Below, piece after piece: positions 29,290 to 37,060 of a stretch of 64,000 nucleotides of DNA. Position numbers and translations under genes: made by a program. How positions within the stretch are numbered: the stretch's first letter is position 1; the number at the start of each line of letters is the position of its first letter. Under the pieces are notes generated by a model that was not told the DNA's origin, ran no database searches, and saw only the letters and a list, made by a program, of their open reading frames with translations. The stretch comes from Arthrobacter sp. UKPF54-2 (GTDB taxonomy: Bacteria; Actinomycetota; Actinomycetes; Actinomycetales; Micrococcaceae). The stretch spans positions 2,418,001-2,482,000 of the forward strand of contig NZ_CP040174.1 of NCBI RefSeq assembly GCF_007858535.1, in the 5' to 3' direction.

Positions 29290-31095
29290 ATGATAGGTAA
29301 TATTTTGCATTTCAAGACTGCAGTTGCACTAGTGCTGCTCGGCCTCCTGACACTGCTGGCCGGCATCGGCCAGAAGACGGTGTGGGCCCCGCCCGCCACC
29401 GTCACCGCCGTCGCGCCCGCGGGCGGGACCGCCGCCCCGTTGACCGTCATCGAGGGGAAGCTGCGCACCCTGCACGGCGGCACGGTGAAGATCACGGTCA
29501 AGGGCGAGGGCAACTTCATGCTCGCGTCCGGCCGGCCGGACGACGTCGACGCGTGGGTCGGGAAGACCGCCCACAACACCGTCACCGGCGTCTCGGACGA
29601 CGGCAAGGCACTGCAGCTTGCGCACGCCGACGGCGAAGCCGCGGCGCCCTCCCCGGCAGGCTCTGACCTCTGGGTGACCACCGAGAACGCCAACGGCGAG
29701 CTGAACTACTCCTGGACCCCGCCGGCGGACGGCGACTGGTCCCTGCTGCTGGCCGCCGACGGCACGAAGCCGGCCCCGTCCTCGATCTCGATGACGTTCC
29801 CGAATGACACGTCCACCCCGTGGGCCATCCCGCTGATGGTGCTCGGCGGACTGCTGATTCTGGCCGGCGCGGCCCTGCTGCTGCTCAAGCCCAAGGGCGG
29901 CGCCACGGACGATGACGAATCCGCCGGGACGGGTGGGCCCCGCCAGGGCAGCGTCTTCGCCCGCCGTGCCCGCGCCCAGGCCGTCGCCCGGGCCAAGACC
30001 CGCAATGCCGGCGGGGCGCAGGCCCCGGAGGGCGCCGCCGGGACCGGCCGCGCCGAGAACCGGGTTGCCCCCGCCGCCGCCCGCCGCGCCGCCGGCGCCG
30101 CAGTCGCCCTGCTGACCGCCGCCGCGGTCGCTGGCACCGGCGTCGCCGCGCAGGCCGGCCAGGCTCCGTCACCGGCGCCGAGCGGCTCCTCGGCCGCGGC
30201 CAAGGGTGCCGGCACCCCCGTGCTGCTGGACGCCCAGTTCCGCCGCATCCTCGAACAGGTCGCCGGCGCGGTTGATGCCGGGGACGCCGCCAAGGACGCC
30301 GCCAAGCTGGCGCCCCGGGTGGCCGGCTCCGAACTGGACGTGCGCACCCAGAACTACAAGATCCGTTCCCAGGTGGGCAGCTACGAGCCCCGGATGCCGG
30401 TGCGTTCCACCAAACTCCTGACCACCGTGGTGAGCAACAAGCGCGAATGGCCGCGGTCCGTGATGGCCGTGACCCAGGGTGACGGCAACGTCGTCCCGCA
30501 GCTGCTGACCCTGGTGCAGGCCTCCCCGCGGGAGAACTACAAGCTCGTGGGGGCCACCCCGCTGCAGCCGGGCACCACCTTCCCGGGCATCAACCGCGGC
30601 GGCACCGAGACCCTGGCGCCCTCGGACAAGTCCGGGCTGCTGTACAGCGGCGAGGAAGCGCTCGCCGGGCTGGGCGACCGTCTGTCCTCCGCCGACTCGG
30701 CGTTCAAGGACAAGCTGGCCGAGGGACAGTCCTCGCCGTACATCGCGGACACCCTGGCCTACCAGAACGACGTGGTGAGCTCCGGCGCGAACGGCACCTT
30801 CGCCTTCAGCCACAAGGTGGTTCCGGAGAACACCGTGGTGTTCCGCACCGCCGACGGCGGCGCGCTGGTCCTGGGCCGGCTCAACTTCGCCTTCGACGGT
30901 ACGCCCAAGAACTCCGGCGACAAGCTGACGATCGGCGACGACGCGGCGGCCCTGGCCGGGGGCAAGGACACCAGCACCGGTATGGTCCTGAACTTCGCCG
31001 AATCCGTGGCCGTCTACGTGCCGCCGGCCGGTTCCAAGGACCCGATGAAGCTGGTGGCCGCCACACGTGGCCTGGTGGGGGCCAAGTTCAAATAG
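29290..31095 (+). CDS. Unrecognised multi-segment membrane protein
   Basis: A 601-residue protein I cannot name with confidence; similar proteins occur in actinobacteria. Hydrophobic segments lie at about residues 8-28, 178-200 and 268-290. Between the first two is a small beta-rich extracytoplasmic domain (VKITVKGEGNFMLASGRPDD); between the second and third a basic Ala/Arg-rich cytoplasmic linker. After the third, which looks like a signal peptide (ARRAAGAAVALLTAAAVAG), comes a 300-residue extracytoplasmic domain with AVYVPPAGSKDPMKLVAATR near its end. Ribosome binding sequence is poor at ATG 29290; a TTG at 29305 is possible. Confidence 0.7.
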   Translation: MIGNILHFKTAVALVLLGLLTLLAGIGQKTVWAPPATVTAVAPAGGTAAPLTVIEGKLRTLHGGTVKITVKGEGNFMLASGRPDDVDAWVGKTAHNTVTGVSDDGKALQLAHADGEAAAPSPAGSDLWVTTENANGELNYSWTPPADGDWSLLLAADGTKPAPSSISMTFPNDTSTPWAIPLMVLGGLLILAGAALLLLKPKGGATDDDESAGTGGPRQGSVFARRARAQAVARAKTRNAGGAQAPEGAAGTGRAENRVAPAAARRAAGAAVALLTAAAVAGTGVAAQAGQAPSPAPSGSSAAAKGAGTPVLLDAQFRRILEQVAGAVDAGDAAKDAAKLAPRVAGSELDVRTQNYKIRSQVGSYEPRMPVRSTKLLTTVVSNKREWPRSVMAVTQGDGNVVPQLLTLVQASPRENYKLVGATPLQPGTTFPGINRGGTETLAPSDKSGLLYSGEEALAGLGDRLSSADSAFKDKLAEGQSSPYIADTLAYQNDVVSSGANGTFAFSHKVVPENTVVFRTADGGALVLGRLNFAFDGTPKNSGDKLTIGDDAAALAGGKDTSTGMVLNFAESVAVYVPPAGSKDPMKLVAATRGLVGAKFK

Positions 31096-31150
31096 CCCCC
31101 CAAGGAGGTTGCCGCGCTGGCGGCCTCCGCAGCAGACACAGCAGGACAGA

Positions 31151-31178
31151 CGACCGGGCCGCCACCGCGGCCCGGTCG
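31151..31178 (+). terminator. 12-bp GC hairpin after the 601-residue protein gene
   Basis: Perfect stem CGACCGGGCCGC / GCGGCCCGGTCG with loop CACC, then TTGCTGCTT. The following 30 bp contain a direct repeat GCCCGGTCGTTGCTGCTT-like (31169 and 31199 regions). Without a proper T-tract it may be a weak or Rho-assisted terminator. Confidence 0.5.
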
Positions 31179-31241
31179 TTGCTGCTTCCGTCGCTGCTGC
31201 CCGGTCGTTGCTGCTTAGGCCGTAGTGGATAGAGTGGAGCT

Positions 31242-32234
31242 ATGACTTCGCCAGCTTCCCGCCCGGTCCCGCCAGCTGCCGCCAACCCGCTCAACCTGCG
31301 GGGCGCCGTCGACCTTTCCTCGCTGAAGCAGCGCCCCGCCCCGCCGTCGGCTGCCGGCCAGCCGCCCGCCCCCGGAACCGGTCCCGCTGCCGGTGCCCCG
31401 GACGGCGCCGTTGCGGCGCTGCGGGTGGACGTGACCGAGGCCAACTTCCAGGAACTCGTGGACCTCTCCGCCAAGGTCCCCGTGGTGATTGCCCTGTGGG
31501 CTGGCTATTCACCCGGCTCGGCCCAACTGGTCGACGCGCTGGAGCAGATCGTGGAGGGCTATGAGGGCCGGCTGGTCCTGGGCGCCGCCGACATCGACGT
31601 CTTCCCCCAGCTCGCGCAGGCCTTCCAGGTGCAGGCCGTTCCGACCGCCGTCGCCCTGGTCAAGGGCCAGCCGGTGCCGCTGTTCCAGGGCGGGGCCGAC
31701 GAGGCGCAGGTGCGCAGCCTGTTCGATGAACTCCTCAAGGTGGCCGCCGCCAACGGCGTGACCGGCCGGATCGGAGCAGGCTCCGGCGCGGCCGAGCCCG
31801 AGGCTCCGCCGCTGCCGCCGCTGCACCAGCAGGCGTTCGACGCGATCGAGGCAGGCGACTACGCCGGCGCCGCGGCGGCCTACCGGCAGGCGCTGACCGA
31901 GATGCCGGCCGACGCCGAGGCCAAGGCGGGCCTGGCGCAGGTGGAGCTGATGGGCAGGCTGCAAGCGCTGTCCGCCGCCGAAACGGACGCACTCCGCGGC
32001 CGCGCCGCCGAAGAACCGGACAACCTTGAAGCCCAGCTGGCCGTCGCCGACCTGGACATCGCCGGCGGCCACGTCGAGGACGGCCTGGGCCGCATTGTGA
32101 CGTTCATCGGCCGGAACTTCGGACCCGAGCGCGAAACCGCCCGGGTGCGCCTGCTGGAGCTCTTCGACGTCGTGGGAACCTCGGACGGGCGCGTCGCCAA
32201 GGCCCGGCAGAACCTCGCCCGGGTGCTGTTCTAG
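31242..32234 (+). CDS. Thioredoxin-fold/TPR protein (CnoX/YbbN-like), no redox cysteines
   Basis: 330 residues: a Pro/Ala-rich N-terminal 60, a thioredoxin fold (VDVTEANFQELVDLSAKVPVVIALWAGY to VQAVPTAVALVKGQPVPLFQG), and a C-terminal TPR region from LPPLHQQAFDAIEAGDYAGA. The active-site position reads WAGYSPGS, so both cysteines of CxxC are missing and it cannot act as a disulfide reductase. YbbN-type proteins are holdases that work with GroEL/DnaK; that role is a family-based guess. ATG 31242 with TAGAGT 6 bp upstream. The stop overlaps the next gene start by one base. Confidence 0.85.
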   Translation: MTSPASRPVPPAAANPLNLRGAVDLSSLKQRPAPPSAAGQPPAPGTGPAAGAPDGAVAALRVDVTEANFQELVDLSAKVPVVIALWAGYSPGSAQLVDALEQIVEGYEGRLVLGAADIDVFPQLAQAFQVQAVPTAVALVKGQPVPLFQGGADEAQVRSLFDELLKVAAANGVTGRIGAGSGAAEPEAPPLPPLHQQAFDAIEAGDYAGAAAAYRQALTEMPADAEAKAGLAQVELMGRLQALSAAETDALRGRAAEEPDNLEAQLAVADLDIAGGHVEDGLGRIVTFIGRNFGPERETARVRLLELFDVVGTSDGRVAKARQNLARVLF

Positions 32235-33334
32235 TGGGGTCGGCCCTGTTCAACCCGCTGGAGCTGCGCTCGCTGCGGCTGGAGCACCGCGGCTGGGTTT
32301 CGCCGATGTGCCAGTACAGCTGCGAGCCGGAGACCGGCGAGGGGGTGCCCAATGACTGGCACCTGATGCACCTCGGCTCGTTTGCCACCGGCGGAGCCGC
32401 CCTGATCCTGACCGAGGCCGCCGCCGTCAACGCCGCGGGCCGGATCAGCCCGCGTGACGCCGGCCTCTACAACGAAGCCCAGGCCGAGGCCTGGGAGCGG
32501 ATTGTGACGTTCGTGCACCGCCACGGTTCGGCCAACGCCAAGATCGGCACCCAGCTGGCCCATGCCGGACGCAAAGCCTCTTCCTACTGGCCGTTCTCCG
32601 GCAAGAGCGGCACGGTCCCGGCTTCCGACGGCGGCTGGAGCACCGTCGGGCCGGGTACCGGGGCCTTCGACGGCTACGCCCCGCCCTCGGCCATGACGGA
32701 GGAGGAGATCGACGCCGTCATCGCCGACTTCGCCGCCGCCGCCGTCCGCGCCGTCGGTGCCGGTTTCGACACGATCGAGATCCACGGCGCCCACGGCTAC
32801 CTGCTGCACCAGTTCCAGAGCCCGCTGGTCAACGACCGCACGGACAGCTGGGGCGGGAACGAGCAGGGCCGAAACCGGCTGACCCTGGCCGTCGTTGACG
32901 CCGTGCGGGCCGTTATCCCCGATTCCATGCCGTTGCTGCTGCGCATCTCCGCGTCGGACTGGGCCGAGGGCGGGATCGACGCCGAGGCCTCGGTGCGGCT
33001 GGCCCGGGCGGCGGGCGAGCACGGGGTGGACCTCGTGGACGTTTCCAGCGGCGGGGCGGTGGCGCACCAGTCGATTCCGGTGGGCCCTGGCTACCAGACT
33101 GGCTTCAGCGCCCGGATTCGGCGCGAAGCCGGGGTCCGCACCGGCACCGTGGGACTGCTGACCTCCGCCGGCCAGGCCGAGCACGCCGTTGCCACCGGGC
33201 AGGCCGACGGCGTCTTCATCGCCCGGGCCGCGCTGCGGGACCCGCACTGGTGGCTGCGGGCGGCCTTCGAACTGGGGCACGAGCTCCCCTGGCCGCCGCA
33301 GTACGAACGGGCCATCCCGCGTCATACGTTCTAG
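32234..33334 (+). CDS. NADH:flavin oxidoreductase, Old Yellow Enzyme family
   Basis: A 366-residue FMN TIM barrel of the YqjM/xenobiotic-reductase class. Start region FNPLELRSLRLEHRGWVSPMCQYSC contains the YqjM-like Cys of MCQYS; QLAHAGRKAS, EIHGAHGYLLHQFQSPLVNDRTD and the phosphate-binding TVGLLTSAGQAEHAVATGQADGV-like end of the barrel are clear. It reduces activated C=C bonds using NAD(P)H; the physiological substrate is unknown. GTG 32234 overlaps the thioredoxin-like gene stop, suggesting coupled translation. Confidence 0.93.
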   Translation: MGSALFNPLELRSLRLEHRGWVSPMCQYSCEPETGEGVPNDWHLMHLGSFATGGAALILTEAAAVNAAGRISPRDAGLYNEAQAEAWERIVTFVHRHGSANAKIGTQLAHAGRKASSYWPFSGKSGTVPASDGGWSTVGPGTGAFDGYAPPSAMTEEEIDAVIADFAAAAVRAVGAGFDTIEIHGAHGYLLHQFQSPLVNDRTDSWGGNEQGRNRLTLAVVDAVRAVIPDSMPLLLRISASDWAEGGIDAEASVRLARAAGEHGVDLVDVSSGGAVAHQSIPVGPGYQTGFSARIRREAGVRTGTVGLLTSAGQAEHAVATGQADGVFIARAALRDPHWWLRAAFELGHELPWPPQYERAIPRHTF

Positions 33335-33359
33335 GCTCCGCGGCGGTTAGTCTAACGAC

Positions 33360-34133
33360 ATGACTCTCGAGCAACCGCCCGTTCCGGCGCTCGCCCTGCG
33401 CGGGCTGGCCAAACGCTTCGGCCCGAAGATCGCCGTCGACGGCATCAGCCTCGACGTGCCGGCGGGCTCCTTCTACGGGATCGTCGGGCCCAACGGCGCC
33501 GGCAAGACCACCACCCTCTCGATGGCGACCGGGCTGCTGCGGCCGGACTTCGGCACTGCCCTGGTCCACGGCGTGGATGTCTGGCAGCACCCGCTGCAGG
33601 CCAAGAAGCTGATGGGCGTGCTGCCGGACGGGGTCCGGCTCTTCGACCGATTGACCGGCGAACAGCTGGTGAGTTACGCGGGCCTGCTGCGCGGGATGGA
33701 ACGGGACGTGGTGGCGTCCCGGGTCGCCGAGCTGCTCGCCGCGCTGGACCTCAGCCAGGACGCCGGCACGCTGGTGGTGGACTACTCCGCGGGCATGACC
33801 AAAAAGATCGCCCTGGCCTCGGCCCTGATCCACGCGCCGCGGCTGCTGGTGCTGGACGAGCCGTTCGAATCGGTGGACCCGGTCTCCGCGGCCAACATCC
33901 GTGACATCCTGGACCGCTACGTCGCCTCCGGGGGAACGGTCATCGTCTCCAGCCATGTAATGGACCTTGTGCAGCGGATGTGCGACCACGTCGCCGTAGT
34001 GGCGGGCGGCCGGGTGCTGGCCGCGGGCAGCGTGGACGAGGTGCGTGCCGGCCAGTCGCTGGAGGACCGGTTCGTCGAGCTGGTCGGCGGCCGCAGCCAC
34101 GCGGAAGGGCTGGAATGGTTGCGCACCTTCTGA
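33360..34133 (+). CDS. ABC transporter ATP-binding protein
   Basis: A 257-residue ATPase of the ABC-2 export type. Walker A GPNGAGKTT (residues 43-51), Q-loop region, signature variant YSAGMTKKIAL in place of LSGGQ, Walker B LLVLDEPFE and the switch His in VIVSSHVMDL. It pairs with the permease whose start overlaps its 3' end by 19 bp. ATG 33360 is preceded by TAGTCT 6 bp upstream. Substrate not predictable. Confidence 0.93.
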   Translation: MTLEQPPVPALALRGLAKRFGPKIAVDGISLDVPAGSFYGIVGPNGAGKTTTLSMATGLLRPDFGTALVHGVDVWQHPLQAKKLMGVLPDGVRLFDRLTGEQLVSYAGLLRGMERDVVASRVAELLAALDLSQDAGTLVVDYSAGMTKKIALASALIHAPRLLVLDEPFESVDPVSAANIRDILDRYVASGGTVIVSSHVMDLVQRMCDHVAVVAGGRVLAAGSVDEVRAGQSLEDRFVELVGGRSHAEGLEWLRTF

Positions 34134-35686
34134 GGCTCAAGCTCACGCTGCTGCGCAACAGCCTCCGGCGCAGCCCCTGGCAGCTGGTGGGCCTGGCCAT
34201 CGGGGCCCTGTACGCCCTCGGCATCGTGGGCGTGGGCGTCGCGGGGCTGCTGCTTCTGCGCGAGGCCGACGTCGCCACGGCGCAGACGGTGGTGGTGCTG
34301 GGAGGCGCCGCCGCGGTGCTGGGCTGGGCGGTTATCCCGATTGTGGCCTCCGCGGCCGACCTGACACTGGACCCGGCCCGCTTTACGACCTTCGCCGTGC
34401 CGGTGCCGCAGCTGCTCGCGGGCCTGGCCCTGGCCGGGCTGATCGGCATCCCCGGAGCATCGACGGCGCTCGTCGCCCTGGCCACGGTGGGCACCTGGTC
34501 ACGGGGGTTCCCGGCCGCCGCCGGGGCCCTGGTCGGCGCGGTCCTCGGGGTGCTGACCTGCGTGGTGCTCTCCAAGGTGGTCACGGCCGGCACGGCGGGC
34601 CTGGCCACGTCCCGGCGGTTCAAGGACGTCAGCGGGGTAGCGTTCCTGATCCCGCTGGTGCTGATGGGCCCGATCGTGGCCGGCGTCGCCCGCGGGATCG
34701 CCGGATCCCCGGGCTTTATGGGGGACCTGGCGCGGTTCCTGGAGTGGACGCCCGCGGGGGCGGCCTGGGCCCTGGGCGGGGAACTCGCCGCCGGCCACTA
34801 CGGTCCCGCGGCGCTCAAGCTGCTCATCGCCGTCGCCAGCCTCGCCGGGCTGGCGCTGTGCTGGAAGGTGCTGCTGCAGCGGGCGCTCATCTCTCCGCCC
34901 TACACCGGCACCGCCAAGAAGAAGGCGTCTGGCCTGGGGCTGTTCGGGATTGTTCCGGCCACGCCCACGGGCGCGATCGTGGCCCGTTCGCTCAGCTACT
35001 GGCTGCGCGATCCGCGCTACGCCGGTGCGCTGGTGGTGGTTCCGCTGCTGCCCGTGCTGCTGCTGTTCCAGGCCAGCCAGTCGGGGTTCTACGGCATCCT
35101 GCTGTTCGTCGGACCGCTGACCGCGTTCCTGCTCGCCTGGTCCATCTCCTCCGACGTCTCCTACGACAGCACGGCTTTCGCGCTGCACGTCTCCGCCGGG
35201 GTGCGCGGCCTGCACGACCGGCTCGGACGGGCCGTGGCCTGCCTGGTGTTCGCCCTGCCGGTGGTGCTGGCCTTCAGTGTCCTCCCGTTGTTCTTCACCG
35301 GCGACTGGGCGCTGCTGCCCGGCATCCTGGGCCTGGCCCTGGGGGTGCTGTTCACCGGGCTGGGGCTGTCCTCGGTGGTCTCGGCGCGCTACACCATGCC
35401 GGTCCCGCTGCCCGGCGAGAGCCCTTTCAAGAAGCCCCCGGGCAACGTGGCGCAGACCCTTGCCGTCCAGTTCGGCGGCATGGCGGTCCTGCTGCTGCTG
35501 GTCAGCCCCGAGCTGGCGCTGGTGGCGGTGCAGCTCGCCGGCGGCGGCGCGGTGCCGGGCTGGATCTGCCTGGGCGTGGGCCCGGTCCTGGGCTTCGCCC
35601 TGTTTGTCACCGGGGTGCGCCTGGGCGGCAAATGGTTCGACGCGCGAACGCCGGAGCTGCTCGCCCAGCTGGCCGTCAACCGCTGA
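34115..35686 (+). CDS. ABC-2 type transporter permease
   Basis: A 523-residue membrane partner of the preceding ATPase, with about twelve hydrophobic segments. The N-terminus MVAHLLRLKLTLLRNSLRR is the amphipathic coupling region typical of ABC-2 permeases. Start ATG 34115 has GAAGGG 6 nt upstream and overlaps the ATPase gene by 19 bp; the frame extends further upstream but only inside the ATPase gene. No substrate clue. Confidence 0.88.
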   Translation: MVAHLLRLKLTLLRNSLRRSPWQLVGLAIGALYALGIVGVGVAGLLLLREADVATAQTVVVLGGAAAVLGWAVIPIVASAADLTLDPARFTTFAVPVPQLLAGLALAGLIGIPGASTALVALATVGTWSRGFPAAAGALVGAVLGVLTCVVLSKVVTAGTAGLATSRRFKDVSGVAFLIPLVLMGPIVAGVARGIAGSPGFMGDLARFLEWTPAGAAWALGGELAAGHYGPAALKLLIAVASLAGLALCWKVLLQRALISPPYTGTAKKKASGLGLFGIVPATPTGAIVARSLSYWLRDPRYAGALVVVPLLPVLLLFQASQSGFYGILLFVGPLTAFLLAWSISSDVSYDSTAFALHVSAGVRGLHDRLGRAVACLVFALPVVLAFSVLPLFFTGDWALLPGILGLALGVLFTGLGLSSVVSARYTMPVPLPGESPFKKPPGNVAQTLAVQFGGMAVLLLLVSPELALVAVQLAGGGAVPGWICLGVGPVLGFALFVTGVRLGGKWFDARTPELLAQLAVNR

Positions 35687-35738
35687 CCGGGTCCGAGGGC
35701 CCGGGCCGGAACGGCCCGAGTAGGATAGCCTGCGGTTC

Positions 35739-36518
35739 ATGGAAGTCGTGATCCTTCCGGGCGGCCGGCCGATCGCCGCCCTCGCCGCGGACGCGGTCGA
35801 GGCCCTGCTGCGGACCCGGCCCGACGCCGTCCTGGGCCTGGCCACCGGATCCTCGCCGCTGCCGGTGTACGAGGAGCTCGAGCAGCGGCACCGGCGGGGC
35901 CTGGATTTCAGCCGGGTCCGGGCCTTCAGCCTGGACGAATACGTGGGGCTCCCCGCCGGCCATCCCGCGTCCTACCGCGAGGTGATCCGGCGCGAATTCA
36001 CCGGGCGGATGAACATCAGCCCGGAGAACGTGCAGGGGCCCGACGGGGACGCCGCGGACATCCCCGCCGCCTGCCGGGCCTTCGAGGAGGCCCTCCGGGC
36101 GGCCGGAGGAGTGGACCTGCAACTGCTGGGGCTGGGCACCGACGGCCATATCGGCTTCAACGAGCCGGGGTCCTCGCTGGCCTCGCGGACCCGGATCAAG
36201 ACCCTGGTGGAGCAGACGCGGCGCGACAACGCCCGCTTTTTCACGACCCTGGCGGAGGTGCCGCACCATGTCATCACGCAGGGCCTGGGCACCATCCTCG
36301 AGGCTCGGCATGTGATCCTGCTCGCCACCGGGGCGCAGAAGGCGCAAGCTGTCCGGGACATGGTGGAGGGCCCGGTGGCCGCCCTCTGCCCGGCCTCGGT
36401 CCTGCAACTTCATCCGCACGTCACGGTCCTGCTGGACGAGGCGGCGGCGTCCTCGCTGCGACTCGCCGACTACTACCGGCACAGTTACGACAACAAGCCG
36501 CGCTGGCAGGGCCTGTAA
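35739..36518 (+). CDS. nagB: Glucosamine-6-phosphate deaminase
   Basis: Converts glucosamine-6-phosphate to fructose-6-phosphate and ammonia, the step after NagA. 259 residues: ATGSSPLPVYEEL phosphate loop, the catalytic AFSLDEYVGL Asp, and GLGTDGHIGFNEPGSS with the catalytic His/Glu region. It lacks the C-terminal allosteric extension of E. coli NagB. ATG 35739; TAGCCT ends 7 bp upstream and TAGGAT just before it, with no ribosome binding site, which fits a leaderless mRNA. Confidence 0.93.
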   Translation: MEVVILPGGRPIAALAADAVEALLRTRPDAVLGLATGSSPLPVYEELEQRHRRGLDFSRVRAFSLDEYVGLPAGHPASYREVIRREFTGRMNISPENVQGPDGDAADIPAACRAFEEALRAAGGVDLQLLGLGTDGHIGFNEPGSSLASRTRIKTLVEQTRRDNARFFTTLAEVPHHVITQGLGTILEARHVILLATGAQKAQAVRDMVEGPVAALCPASVLQLHPHVTVLLDEAAASSLRLADYYRHSYDNKPRWQGL

Positions 36519-36589
36519 CGGCGCCCAAGTGCCCGACGGCGGATGCCGCCGTCGCGATTCTGTCCGATCCAGCGGCTAAGATGGGTGGC

Positions 36590-36901
36590 ATGACCAGCAT
36601 GACGGATCCACTCCAAAACGACCCGATGCGTGAGCTCTCCGGAGCCGGGACGTCGACGGCGACCATTGAGCGCGAGGAACTGCGGCAGGAAGTTGAACCG
36701 GGCGACCGGGAGCGCTTCTCGCACTACGTCCGCAAGGAAAAGATCATGGAATCCGCGCTGTCGGGGGAGCCCGTCATTGCCCTCTGCGGCAAGGTGTGGA
36801 CGCCCGGCCGCGACCCGAAGAAGTTCCCGGTCTGCCCCGAGTGCAAAGAGGTCTACGAGGGCCTCCGCCCGGGCAACGACGGCGGGGACTCGGGCAAATA
36901 A
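36590..36901 (+). CDS. DUF3039 family protein
   Basis: A 103-residue conserved actinobacterial protein of unknown function. The C-terminal half has VIALCGKVWTPGRDPKKFPVCPECKEVYEGL: Cys-Gly-Lys followed by CPEC, a likely zinc site. The ATG at 36581 overlaps the -10-like TAAGAT (36577-36582), so I prefer ATG 36590, 7 bp after the box; ATG 36599 is also possible. It precedes the helicase gene after a 159-bp gap that holds a good GGAAGGGAGGGG ribosome binding site and little else. Confidence 0.85.
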   Translation: MTSMTDPLQNDPMRELSGAGTSTATIEREELRQEVEPGDRERFSHYVRKEKIMESALSGEPVIALCGKVWTPGRDPKKFPVCPECKEVYEGLRPGNDGGDSGK

Positions 36902-37060
36902 GGCCTGCGCGCTCAGGCCCCCGTGGCGTTGATCCGTCGCGGGCAGAAACCGGCTGCTTTGCGTCCCTGCAGTCCGGTTCATCCGAAAAAGATTGGTGTT
37001 TTTGTGCTTACTAGGGTTTCTCCGGAACCGGCTGACGTGCGCGGAAGGGAGGGGTCCTAG

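Noticed and set aside
31102..31108. AAGGAGG, a perfect Shine-Dalgarno sequence after the 601-residue protein gene
   Set aside because: The only in-range start (TTG) follows with no spacing and opens a 38-codon Arg-rich frame; the next real gene starts 134 bp later with its own box.
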